NCBI GenBank assembly: GCA_902581585.1 | Contig: CACHPB010000005.1 | Span: forward strand, 1-64,000 | Length of the DNA: 64,000 bases | Direction: 5' to 3' | Source of the DNA: an uncultured Pelagibacteraceae bacterium | GTDB taxonomy: Bacteria; Pseudomonadota; Alphaproteobacteria; Pelagibacterales; Pelagibacteraceae | Shown here: positions 8,465 through 16,861 of the stretch, in pieces | Layout of the letters: each line of letters opens with the position of its first letter | Numbering within the stretch: position 1 is the stretch's first letter | Notes under the pieces: model-generated | Databases searched by the model: none | Told to the model about the DNA's origin: nothing | The model's input: only the letters and a program-made list of their open reading frames with translations | Program-made: the position numbers and the translations under genes

Positions 8465-9621
8465 CAACTTTTAAATAATTTTTCAGATAAGTTTTGAAGT
8501 TTATCTCCCCAAAAAACTTCTTTTTGTATTCTTTTAAAATCTATATCAAAAACTGTAGACATGGCCGATGCATAAACAGATCTAGCGTCAATTGTTGAAT
8601 TTAAGTCTCTTCCCTCAAATAATTCTTTTCTCTTTAGTCCTGGCCAATCTGCATAAACCTGCGATTTTTTTAATAAACCGCCTGTCATAAAAATTGCAGA
8701 CCCATAGCCATGTTCTGTGCCACGTCCTCCATTTTGTTCTATAGTTCTACCAAATTCAGTTAGAGTTAAAACTAAAGTATTTTGAATTTCATTCCCTAGA
8801 CCCATCTCTAAACTTTTAAAAATAGAGTCCATTTCAATTAAACTATCTGAATGAGAACCATTCACTCCTCCCTGAGCAGCATGTGTATCAAAGCCATCAA
8901 CTTCAAAAACAGCAACTCTTGGACCATTTATTTTTTTTAATTCCAAACCTGCTTTTAATGCTAAAGATGAATTTTTTCTAGACATTGAAGTTCCACCACT
9001 ACTCATCGTTGACCTATTAGCTATTATTTCCATCATGTTAGCTAGGTCATGTTCAGATTTTTCAGCATAAATTGATTTTAAAAGTTTTAAAAGTTCTGTT
9101 CTTGGAAGTCTTTTCTTTGATGGATAAAAATTATCATTACTTGGAATACCTCTAAGTAGTAAAGGCATCGGTAAAGCTAATGCAAGGCCATCTCCTTTTA
9201 ATTCTGCTAACTTCATTCCTCTTCCTAGCCAACCAGTTTTGACAGCATAAGGAATATGTCCACCTGTCTCCATTAAATTTTGTCCATCAAAATGTGATCT
9301 TTTAGTATATGGAATATTTGTTGCATGAACGACTGCTCCTAGATTCTTTTTCCATAAATTATGAAAATTTTTTAATTTAGGATGTAGAGCAAAATCAGAA
9401 TCTAGCTTAATTGTTCGATCTAAAATTAAATCTTTTCTTCTTTTTTCGAAATTTTTGTCACCAATTATTGGGACAGCGCACAAACCATCCATTCCACCTC
9501 TTAACATTATAACTACAAGATTTTTTTTCTTGTCTGTATTTGCTAAAACTGGAAAATTAAAACCAGCAAAAAATAACGTAGTGGCTGACCCTTTTAAAAA
9601 ATTTCTTCTTGATATCTTCAT
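8464..9621 (-). CDS. DUF1501 protein with Tat signal
   Basis: 385 residues. The N-terminus MKISRRNFLKGSATTLFFAG is a textbook twin-arginine signal (SRRNFLK), so it should be exported folded. The body shows VVIMLRGGMDGLCAVP, FDGQNLMETGG, GFDTHAAQGG and LTEFGRTIEQNGGRGTEHGYG, the hallmarks of DUF1501 (PF07394), distantly related to alkaline phosphatase/sulfatase folds. It overlaps the DUF1800 gene by 4 bases; these two families are commonly encoded as a pair. No biochemical role is established as far as I know. Its position with sugar-active exported enzymes suggests action on a carbohydrate or its modification. Confidence 0.85.
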   Translation of the reverse strand: MKISRRNFLKGSATTLFFAGFNFPVLANTDKKKNLVVIMLRGGMDGLCAVPIIGDKNFEKRRKDLILDRTIKLDSDFALHPKLKNFHNLWKKNLGAVVHATNIPYTKRSHFDGQNLMETGGHIPYAVKTGWLGRGMKLAELKGDGLALALPMPLLLRGIPSNDNFYPSKKRLPRTELLKLLKSIYAEKSEHDLANMMEIIANRSTMSSGGTSMSRKNSSLALKAGLELKKINGPRVAVFEVDGFDTHAAQGGVNGSHSDSLIEMDSIFKSLEMGLGNEIQNTLVLTLTEFGRTIEQNGGRGTEHGYGSAIFMTGGLLKKSQVYADWPGLKRKELFEGRDLNSTIDARSVYASAMSTVFDIDFKRIQKEVFWGDKLQNLSEKLFKS

Positions 9622-11045
9622 GATTTAAGCGTCTCCGGTAAATTAAATAAAATAACATGTTTATGAACAAGCTCTTTATACTGATTTATAATTTGTAAAA
9701 TTTCACTTGGATTATCATAATTTTTTTCAATCATTTCTTCATAAAATTTAGTTGTCTGTGACTTGCCTGACTTCTTGTAATAAGCCTCTCTTGCATAAAC
9801 CAGCCTTCTAATTAGTAACTCTGGTGACATCCAATCCTCTGAAATATCTGACCATCCATTTGGTTGTTTTGCTAAATAAGGATGTTGTCCAAGCTCATCC
9901 ATCAATCTTTCTAAGGCTCTTTGATCTTTAATCGGTTTATTTCCAAGTTGATAAAGATCCATAAATGAAGGAGATGGGATTAAATCAACATCAGCCATTT
10001 TGCTCATTTGCAATAACCAGTTTTCTGGATTCTGAAATTTATTATATTTATCAGAATAATTAAAAGCAACCTCTATAGCAGCTTTGTGAACTTCTGGTAA
10101 AAAACCATCTGATTTTTCCCAAGCTTTTATAATTGGTTCCATCATATCTTCAGTCGGGTTATCTGTGATTAAATATCTACAGAGTTTCATTGCAATAAAC
10201 TTTCTGCAGGAAGGGTGGTTAACAAGATCTGTGATTGCAACTGATAAACTTTTTCTACCTCTTTTATATTTTTTACCTAAAACTATTTTAGTACCAGGCT
10301 CATGAGCATCAGGGTTAAAATGAACATCTCCTGTCTCTAATCTTTTCTTTCCCCACTTAGGTCTCCAACCACTCATTATATATGCCATTTGGATTACATC
10401 TTCTTGTGTATATCCACAATCTGGCGATACAGTATGAAGTTCAAGAAGCTCTCTTGCATGATTTTCATTTACACCTTTTGTCTTCCCTTTTTCTCTTGCC
10501 CATTTAGCTTCTTGACTCTTAGGTCCTATGTTCTGTTCATTATCTAAGTGATGTATCATCGACCAACCAATAGTTGCCTCTTGGGCCATTTTTTCAAAGT
10601 TTTGATTCATGTTAGCTCTAATGATCTCTCTTTGGTAAGCACCTGTTGTATACTGTGCTAAAAAATCTTTTTCACTGATTGCGAAATGATTTCCCCAGAA
10701 GTACCAAAGTTTTGCTAAAACTGGTGTTTCACTTTTTAATGCTTCTGAATACCTTATACAAAGTTCAAGGTTCCACCAAAATTTTTGACCAGTTGCGTGC
10801 CTTAACTTATTTTTTTCCCTTTTGTAGCCTTCTTTGTCATTTTTAAATTTTTTTCTTAGAACTTTTCTATCTCCATAAACGTAATCTCGATAATAATTTC
10901 TAAGTTCTTTCTCTGGTAAAATTTTTCCCTTCCAAGAAAATTCGGGAATATCGTTCAATTGGTTTTTTGCCCATTCTAATGGATCTGATGGTGCCTGTTC
11001 ATTAGGTCCTAAACCGAAAGCAACTTTACGATAAAAATTTTTCAT
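9618..11045 (-). CDS. DUF1800 protein
   Basis: 475 residues matching DUF1800 (PF08811): KVAFGLGPNEQAPSDPLEWAKNQL at the start, LAKLWYFWGNHFAIS, VNENHARELLELHTVSPDCGYTQEDV, FKF-like HFNPDAHEPGTKIVLGKKY, and KLCRYLITDNP. The NENxARELLELHT block is the strongest family signature. No signal peptide is evident, unlike its DUF1501 partner, so it may stay inside or be exported as a complex. It lies 18 bases after the GT2 gene and overlaps DUF1501 by 4. Function unknown; the conserved pairing implies they work together. Confidence 0.85.
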   Translation of the reverse strand: MKNFYRKVAFGLGPNEQAPSDPLEWAKNQLNDIPEFSWKGKILPEKELRNYYRDYVYGDRKVLRKKFKNDKEGYKREKNKLRHATGQKFWWNLELCIRYSEALKSETPVLAKLWYFWGNHFAISEKDFLAQYTTGAYQREIIRANMNQNFEKMAQEATIGWSMIHHLDNEQNIGPKSQEAKWAREKGKTKGVNENHARELLELHTVSPDCGYTQEDVIQMAYIMSGWRPKWGKKRLETGDVHFNPDAHEPGTKIVLGKKYKRGRKSLSVAITDLVNHPSCRKFIAMKLCRYLITDNPTEDMMEPIIKAWEKSDGFLPEVHKAAIEVAFNYSDKYNKFQNPENWLLQMSKMADVDLIPSPSFMDLYQLGNKPIKDQRALERLMDELGQHPYLAKQPNGWSDISEDWMSPELLIRRLVYAREAYYKKSGKSQTTKFYEEMIEKNYDNPSEILQIINQYKELVHKHVILFNLPETLKS

Positions 11046-11063
11046 TTAATTATTTAAAATAAC

Positions 11064-11933
11064 TTATTTTATGATGTCAATATCTGAAATATTTGTTAAA
11101 GAATTATTAAACTCAGTCATATTTTCTCTTCTTGATATTTTTAAAATAACTAGACCAAAAATAATGATTAGCGCTAAAGGTATAGCTGTAATTACACTTA
11201 AATATTCAGCAATTATTACCAAATATATTGCATAAAATGCTATTGATCTAAAAATCACTGAAGATTTAAATACTGCAATAATTGCTAGGGAATGTTTTAT
11301 TAAATTAATGAAACTCATTTTTGAGGGACCAAAATATCTAGAACCTCTTATTGATGGAGAATTAATTAAATTATTTTCTATTTTTGCTAATGATCCAGAA
11401 AAACTACTCCAGGTTGCTTTCTCGTCAATTAATTTCTTAACAGTTTCTTTTGTAAGGCAAGTGAAATTTCCAAATTTTATAAATTTTCCTGTAAATGTAT
11501 ATGTAATTATTTTGTGTAAAAAATAACAAATTTTAAAAATTAAACCTTCTGATCTTTTAACTCTTTCTCCAACAATACTTTTGTGAGGATTATCCTTAAT
11601 CTTTTCTACAAAGTTTTTTATCTCTTCTGGCCTGTCTTCTCCATCACCATCCATAGGTATTACATAATCAAAATCTTCATTTTCTGAAATATGTTTTAGT
11701 CCAGCAGCAATACATCTTGCGTGACCCTTGTTATTTCTCATATTTATTAACTTTATTGACTTAATCTTATTTAAATTTTTATTTTCTAAATTTTTTTCTT
11801 CAGTTGATGCATCATTAATTAAAATAATTGAAAATGAAGCATTTAAATCAGAAATATTGCTATTGATTTCTTCAAGTAATATTGATGTAGATCTAAAGTC
11901 ATTAAATACTGGAATTAATATTATAATGTTCAT
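11064..11933 (-). CDS. GT2 glycosyltransferase, polyprenyl-phosphate sugar synthase-like
   Basis: About 289 residues from ATG 11933, which overlaps the stop of a 41-codon upstream ORF (TGATG); the ORF track begins one codon earlier at a TTG. The GT-A nucleotide-binding start IIILIPVFNDFRST, the metal/sugar motif PMDGDGEDRPEEI about residue 93, and two C-terminal hydrophobic helices (from about residue 225) match the DPM1/ArnC/GtrB group that transfers a sugar from a nucleotide donor to a polyprenyl phosphate. The product would feed the PMT-type transferase two genes upstream. Which sugar is used cannot be told. Confidence 0.75.
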   Translation of the reverse strand: MNIIILIPVFNDFRSTSILLEEINSNISDLNASFSIILINDASTEEKNLENKNLNKIKSIKLINMRNNKGHARCIAAGLKHISENEDFDYVIPMDGDGEDRPEEIKNFVEKIKDNPHKSIVGERVKRSEGLIFKICYFLHKIITYTFTGKFIKFGNFTCLTKETVKKLIDEKATWSSFSGSLAKIENNLINSPSIRGSRYFGPSKMSFINLIKHSLAIIAVFKSSVIFRSIAFYAIYLVIIAEYLSVITAIPLALIIIFGLVILKISRRENMTEFNNSLTNISDIDIIK

Positions 11934-12058
11934 CAACTTACTGAGCCTATTAATCTAAACAAAGAGGCAAAAAAACCATATCCTGAAAGTTCTATTAAAG
12001 CAATTATTCCAATAATGAATAAAAGTTTTTTATTTTTTTCGTTTAATTGAAATTTCAT
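11933..12058 (-). CDS. 41-residue single-span membrane peptide between PMT and GT2 genes
   Basis: Too short for the ORF track. Read from ATG 12058: MKFQLNEKNKKLLFIIGI, then a hydrophobic helix (about residues 13-36) and a short end LIGSVS. Its ATG overlaps the stop of the PMT-type gene (ATGA) and its TGA overlaps the ATG of the GT2 gene (TGATG), so three genes are chained with no spacer. That arrangement is hard to explain unless the peptide is translated. Lysines before the helix predict the N-terminus inside. A likely role is a small partner of one of the two membrane glycosyltransferases; no family is recognised. Confidence 0.65.
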   Translation of the reverse strand: MKFQLNEKNKKLLFIIGIIALIELSGYGFFASLFRLIGSVS

Positions 12059-13350
12059 TTATATTTTATGCACTCCATATCACTATTACACATGTAAAGA
12101 TCCTTTGAGCTATAAATCCACTTTGGTCTTTCTGGAAGATGATAAGATATATTTCCTGCAATCCACTCATTACCCTTTACATATTCCATTTTTCCAAGGT
12201 CATTTGCCTCTGTTTTATAAAAATTTTTAGCCTGTATAGCTAAATTTTTTCCATTAAAATCAGTCCTTTTGTCAGTTTTTGAAATAGAAACATATGCATA
12301 TAATATTGGTGAAATAAAAAATAAGACTAAAAAGACAGAAGTAAAAGCTTTCATTTTTTCAAAATTAATTTCAGACTTAAAAATATAAATAAATAGCAAA
12401 CCAAAACTTATATAGAATGGAGTCATCCACATAGTTCTTATTTTAAAACCCATAGTAAAAGATGTTAAAAAAATAAATAAAATAGGAATTAAGTTTATCG
12501 ATAACAAAAATAATAGTTTATCATCATTTAAGTTAATATTTATTTTAAATTTTTTAATTAAAATAAAAATCATTAATAAGAATGGAATCAATATTCCAAT
12601 TTGTTTAAGTAAAAATATAAATGGATTTTTTAAATGACCCAAAATACTTGCTTCTTCTGACCCAGTTCTCATTAGCCCATATGTTATAGTTACATACTCA
12701 TTCTCAGATAGCCAAATAATATGGGGAGACAAAATTAAAAAAAAAGGAATTAAGGATATCAGACACTTAAAATTTATTTTTTTGTTAATAATTAAGTAAA
12801 TTAAAAGGACAGCTATTGCTAAACCTAAGTAAACAAATAAATATTTTGAAAGGAAACCAAATCCAGCAAATAATCCAAGTAATATCCAATCTAAGATTTT
12901 GTTATTTGTAATTCCTTTCCATAAATAAAAGATAGAAAGTGACCAAAAAGGAATAAGACATACGTTTACATTAAACTCAGGAGTGGTGAAGTTATAGAAA
13001 TAAATACCCTCTAATAATAAAACAGATAGAAAACAATAAATCTTATTTTCAAAAAAATCCTCTGCTAACTTAAAAATAACAAAGAATGAAACTAAAATAC
13101 AAATTTGACTTAATAGATAATACGCCCAATCTTGTGGCCCAAAAATAAAATAAATTATTTCTGGTAAAAAAGCACTCATTGGAGGATGTTTATTAAATCC
13201 CCAATCTAAGTTGCTTCCCCACGCCAGGGCTTCAATAGTATCTAATGGCAAATTATGATTTGTAAGAGTTGGAATCAATGTCCAGATCAACAGATGTGAT
13301 GTAATGAAAATATAAAATATATTGTTTATATTCTTTTTATAAATGGCCAT
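12055..13350 (-). CDS. PMT/ArnT-like polyprenyl-phosphate-sugar glycosyltransferase
   Basis: About 431 residues from the ATG at 13350; the ORF track extends six codons to a TTG. A GT-C membrane enzyme with roughly ten hydrophobic helices. The first periplasmic loop LPLDTIEALAWGSNLDWGFNKHPPMSAF carries the catalytic acidic residue and the HPP motif of the GT39/GT83 (PMT_2, ArnT-like) family. Such enzymes move a sugar from a polyprenyl-phosphate carrier to a lipid, protein or glycan on the periplasmic side. It is the first gene of the ten-gene minus-strand unit and divergent from dksA. The acceptor is unknown. Confidence 0.8.
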   Translation of the reverse strand: MAIYKKNINNIFYIFITSHLLIWTLIPTLTNHNLPLDTIEALAWGSNLDWGFNKHPPMSAFLPEIIYFIFGPQDWAYYLLSQICILVSFFVIFKLAEDFFENKIYCFLSVLLLEGIYFYNFTTPEFNVNVCLIPFWSLSIFYLWKGITNNKILDWILLGLFAGFGFLSKYLFVYLGLAIAVLLIYLIINKKINFKCLISLIPFFLILSPHIIWLSENEYVTITYGLMRTGSEEASILGHLKNPFIFLLKQIGILIPFLLMIFILIKKFKININLNDDKLLFLLSINLIPILFIFLTSFTMGFKIRTMWMTPFYISFGLLFIYIFKSEINFEKMKAFTSVFLVLFFISPILYAYVSISKTDKRTDFNGKNLAIQAKNFYKTEANDLGKMEYVKGNEWIAGNISYHLPERPKWIYSSKDLYMCNSDMECIKYK

Positions 13351-13379
13351 TTTTATTAATTTATACAATTAATGCATTC

Positions 13380-13407
13380 TTGACACTCTATAAATGATGA
13401 ATATATT
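13380..13407 (+). promoter_or_regulatory. Promoter of dksA
   Basis: TTGACA at 13380-13385 and TATATT at 13402-13407 with a 16-base spacer. Transcription would begin about 13414, which is downstream of the ORF-track start (13394) and upstream of the ATG at 13430. The promoter therefore decides the start codon of the DksA gene. Confidence 0.6.
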
Positions 13408-13429
13408 CACCAGATTTGAAAAATTGAGT

Positions 13430-13846
13430 ATGGTTAAGATCTCTAAAAAATATATTCCAAAAGAAACTGAAAAATACATGTGCGCAAAACATCTTGCATA
13501 TTTTAAACAAAAATTAATGGACTGGAAAAAAGATCTTAAGAGAACAAATAATGAAGCAATATTCAATGCTTCAATGGATGATAACAGTGCTTCAGCAGAT
13601 ATTGTAGATCAAGCAAGTTCATATACGGAAAAAAATGTTGAAATGAGAGCGATCAACAGACAAATAAAATTAATTTCAAAAATTGATGGTGCTTTGAAAA
13701 AAATTCAGGATGGAACGTATGGTTTTTGTGAGGAAACTGCTGAGCCAATTGGTCTTAAAAGATTAATGGCGAGACCAGTTGCAACCCTGTGTATATCAGC
13801 TCAAGAGAAACACGAAAAAGAAGAAAAAGTTTACGCTGATATTTAA
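13430..13846 (+). CDS. dksA: DksA/TraR-family RNA polymerase-binding transcription factor
   Basis: 138 residues from the ATG at 13430 (MVKISKKYIP). The ORF-track start at 13394 lies inside the predicted promoter, so it was rejected. A coiled-coil region with the DksA tip-like D-x-x-D-x-A element (SADIVDQAS) is followed by the zinc-finger region YGFCEETAEPIGLKRLMARPVATLCISAQEKHE. Only two of the four finger cysteines of the E. coli protein are present (C-E-E-T and C-I-S-A), as in other alphaproteobacterial members I recall. DksA tunes RNA polymerase with ppGpp, notably at rRNA promoters. It ends tail-to-tail with the GST gene, overlapping by 4 bases. Confidence 0.85.
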   Translation: MVKISKKYIPKETEKYMCAKHLAYFKQKLMDWKKDLKRTNNEAIFNASMDDNSASADIVDQASSYTEKNVEMRAINRQIKLISKIDGALKKIQDGTYGFCEETAEPIGLKRLMARPVATLCISAQEKHEKEEKVYADI

Positions 13847-14469
13847 GGATAGTCTATTTCAGCATCTTTATTTAATACTTTAAATCCTTTGATAACTGCT
13901 GGACGTTTTGCAATATCAACGAACCATCTAGATAATCCTTTAAAGTTTTCTAATCCAATGTCATGTCTTTTGTGACGTGCTATCCAAGACCATGTAGCGA
14001 TATCAGCAATAGAGTATTCTTTTCCAGCTAAATAATCACTTGTTGATAGTCTTGCCTCTAAATCTTCGTATAACTTTCTAGTTATTTTAAAATATCTTTC
14101 CTCTCCCCACTCACTTTTTCCTTGATGATAATAATGAAACTGATGATGTTGGCCTATCATTGGACCAATCAAACCCATCTGGGCCATCAACCATTGATTT
14201 ATCTCTAATCTATTATTTTCTGGATAAAACATTTTACTTTTTTCACCTAAGTACATCAATATTGCTCCTGACTCGAATATTGATTTTTTATTTTCGTGAT
14301 CTGTAATCACAGGTATCTTATTAAACGGACTAATTTTTTTAAATTCAAGTTTGTGTTGTTCACCTTCGTTTAAGTTTACTTTGGTAATTTTATAATCAAA
14401 GTTTATCTCTTCTAACATAATACTAATTTTCCAACCATTAGGAGTATCGGCTGTAAATAACTCGATCAC
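13843..14469 (-). CDS. Glutathione S-transferase, YfcG/Ure2p-like
   Basis: 208 residues. The N-terminal thioredoxin fold begins MIELFTADTPNGWKISIMLEE, with the TPNGxK motif that marks the YfcG/YghU (Nu-class, disulfide-bond oxidoreductase) group, and has the cis-Pro segment NKIPVITDHE and glutathione-binding FESGAILMYLGE. The C-terminal helical domain includes SIADIATWSW. Probable cytoplasmic glutathione-dependent disulfide reductase or peroxidase. Its ATG overlaps the stop of the ferredoxin reductase gene upstream by one base, so they are probably co-transcribed. Confidence 0.85.
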   Translation of the reverse strand: MIELFTADTPNGWKISIMLEEINFDYKITKVNLNEGEQHKLEFKKISPFNKIPVITDHENKKSIFESGAILMYLGEKSKMFYPENNRLEINQWLMAQMGLIGPMIGQHHQFHYYHQGKSEWGEERYFKITRKLYEDLEARLSTSDYLAGKEYSIADIATWSWIARHKRHDIGLENFKGLSRWFVDIAKRPAVIKGFKVLNKDAEIDYP

Positions 14470-15481
14470 TATTTTACGCCCAGTCTATCTTTTATAGTGT
14501 TAGAGGCTGTTGTAAATTCAAATCTGTATTTCTCATTAGGTCTTGCATGTTTAAAGCAACCTCTTGCAGCTAGAGCTCCTTCATGGAAACCAGAAAGAAT
14601 TAATTTGAGTTTTCCTGGATATGTACAAATATCGCCGATAGCAAAAATACCCTTTTTATTAGTTTCAAAATTTTCTGTATTAACTGGTATTGTTTTTTTA
14701 TCTAAATTTAGTCCCCATTCAGCTATTGGTCCAAGTTGCATTATTAAACCGAAAAATCCTAAAACATAATCAGCCTTTATAGTTTTGCTTTCACCTTCTT
14801 CACTTTTAATCTCGACTTCCTCTAGAGAGCCGTTACCTTTCACATCTTTAATTGAATACTTTGTAAATAGACTAATTTTATTTTTTTCACTAAGTTCTTT
14901 AATTTTTTGAACACTTGCAGGTGCACCTCTAAACTCATCCCTTCTATGTATAAGAGAAACTTTCGAGGTACTTGACAATTCAATTGCCCAGTCAAGTGCA
15001 CTATCTCCACCTCCAAAAATAGCTACTGACTTATCTTTAAAAATACTCTTATCTTTTATTGAATATAATACTGTTTTGCCATCAAACTTTTCTGCACTTT
15101 TTGTCGGAAATTTTCGTGGTTCAAAAGATCCAACTCCTCCGGCTATTACTACATTTGGTGTGTTAAACTCTTTACCATTAGTTGTTTTTACTATCCAGCT
15201 CTCATTTTCTTCTCTTAGCTCTTGAACTCTATCATTTAAATGAAATTTAAAGTTAAAAGGTTTTATTTGTTTAATTAAATTGTTAGTAAGCTCTTCCCCA
15301 GTGCATTCGGGAACTGCGGGAATGTCATAAATTGGTTTATCTGGATAAAGTTCTATGCATTGGCCACCAATTTTATCTAGGTTATCAACTATTTCACATT
15401 TCAAACCAATGATTCCTAATTGATGGGCACAAAACAATCCTGTTGGGCCTGCACCGACTATTACAACATCAGTTTTAATCA

Positions 15482-15482
<1 letters not shown>
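14469..15482 (-). CDS. Ferredoxin-NADP+ reductase, thioredoxin-reductase-like type
   Basis: 337 residues. FAD-binding VVIVGAGPTGLFCAHQL at the N-terminus, IGGQCIELYPDKPIYDIP, NADPH-binding AIFGGGDSALDWAIEL about residue 155, and a C-terminal FAD motif GIFAIGDICTYPG. There is no redox-active CxxC pair, which separates it from thioredoxin reductases and fits the YumC/TrxR-like FNR group (EC 1.18.1.2). It directly follows a 2Fe-2S ferredoxin gene, its likely electron partner. Start and stop touch the neighbours, indicating one transcript ferredoxin-FNR-GST. The link with proteorhodopsin is positional. Confidence 0.88.
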
Positions 15483-15858
<376 letters not shown>

Positions 15859-15881
15859 ATATATATCGTAACTAATTGTTA

Positions 15882-16646
15882 CTAAGCTCTTCTTGTAGAG
15901 TTAGAAACTGCACAAGACCAGATAATTAAACCAAATGCGATTTTATTAACAAAGTCTGCTAAGTTATAGATAACGTTTAATGCGTTAGCATCAATTCCAC
16001 CTGTTAGGTAACCAAAAATGTAACCTAATGGGTAAATTGCCCAACCTACAGTAACAATCATTCTTAAAGCTCCAAATGCAGTTACTAAAGCTTTGTTTCC
16101 AGATTTAGCAGCAACTTTTCCTGCTTCTCCTGAAAAGATTTCATAAAGAATGTAAATCCATCCAGCCATACCGATTATGAAACCTAGTGTAGCATTAATG
16201 AATCCAGCTTCTCCAAGATATCCACCTATTAACATAACTAGTGAACCAATTAAGATTCTCCAGAATATGTTTGTGTCAACTTTTCTTACTGCTGAAAGAA
16301 TTAAGTAAAATTCTACTAGCTGTAGCGGTACAGTAATTAACCAGTCAATGTATCTGTAAACAGTCGGAGTATCACCTGTTTCAACCCATACTGCTCTCAT
16401 ATACATATAGTGAATAAATGCTATACCAGTTACTAATCCAGCTACGTTAACTGATTTTCTCCACTGTGAACCGACATTAGCCTGTTCCATAAAGAAAAAC
16501 GCTGTAGCTGCTAACATACCCATTGAAATTAACCAAAACGAAATACCTACGAAATCGTCTGTAGCTAAAAAGGCTGTTGCTGCGTTAGCTGCCGTAGTTG
16601 CTCCGAAAAGCACTGCCGCTAAAGCTAACATTTTCATTGTCTTCAT
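15882..16646 (-). CDS. Proteorhodopsin, light-driven proton pump, blue-tuned
   Basis: 254 residues from ATG 16646, chosen because GAGGGAG stands seven bases before it; the ORF-track start is five codons earlier, inside that site. A signal peptide (ending about NAA) precedes seven helices. Numbering from this start: proton acceptor D101 in YRYIDWL, its partner H79 in FIHYMYMR, proton donor E112 in VEFYLIL, and a retinal-binding lysine in ADFVNKIAFG. The tuning position (105 in green proteorhodopsin) is Q109 in VPLQLVEF, as in blue-absorbing forms typical of open, clear water. It has its own terminator and a palindrome-rich upstream region. Confidence 0.96.
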   Translation of the reverse strand: MKTMKMLALAAVLFGATTAANAATAFLATDDFVGISFWLISMGMLAATAFFFMEQANVGSQWRKSVNVAGLVTGIAFIHYMYMRAVWVETGDTPTVYRYIDWLITVPLQLVEFYLILSAVRKVDTNIFWRILIGSLVMLIGGYLGEAGFINATLGFIIGMAGWIYILYEIFSGEAGKVAAKSGNKALVTAFGALRMIVTVGWAIYPLGYIFGYLTGGIDANALNVIYNLADFVNKIAFGLIIWSCAVSNSTRRA

Positions 16647-16677
16647 AAAAAACTCCCTCATAGTTAGTTTTTTTTAT

Positions 16678-16727
16678 TAGTTTAAATTTAAACTACAGAC
16701 TAATCTAATGATTAGCCTAAAGTTAGG
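16678..16727. promoter_or_regulatory. Three successive palindromes upstream of proteorhodopsin
   Basis: TAGTTTAAATTTAAACTA (16678-16695) is an 18-base perfect palindrome. CTAATC/GATTAG around TAAT (16700-16715) and CCTAA/TTAGG around AG (16716-16727) follow immediately. All lie 32-82 bases upstream of the proteorhodopsin start, within the 215-base divergent region shared with the acyl-CoA synthetase gene. They could be operators, or fold in the 5' leader. No known regulator motif is recognised. Confidence 0.45.
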
Positions 16728-16861
16728 GTTAGATAGCAAAAAAAATTGGTTTATTGAAGAGTTTTTGACCTCTAAAAAGTATTGATTTTACTTACTTTGT
16801 GAAATTAAATACAACCTGTTACATAAAATCATTATAAAAGTGAGTCAAAAAACAAATCACC

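Noticed and set aside
13369-13566. Minus-strand ORF of 65 residues overlapping dksA
   Set aside because: Shadow of dksA on the opposite strand; the dksA frame has a promoter and family motifs.
14497-14769. Plus-strand ORF of 90 residues
   Set aside because: Antisense shadow of the ferredoxin reductase gene.
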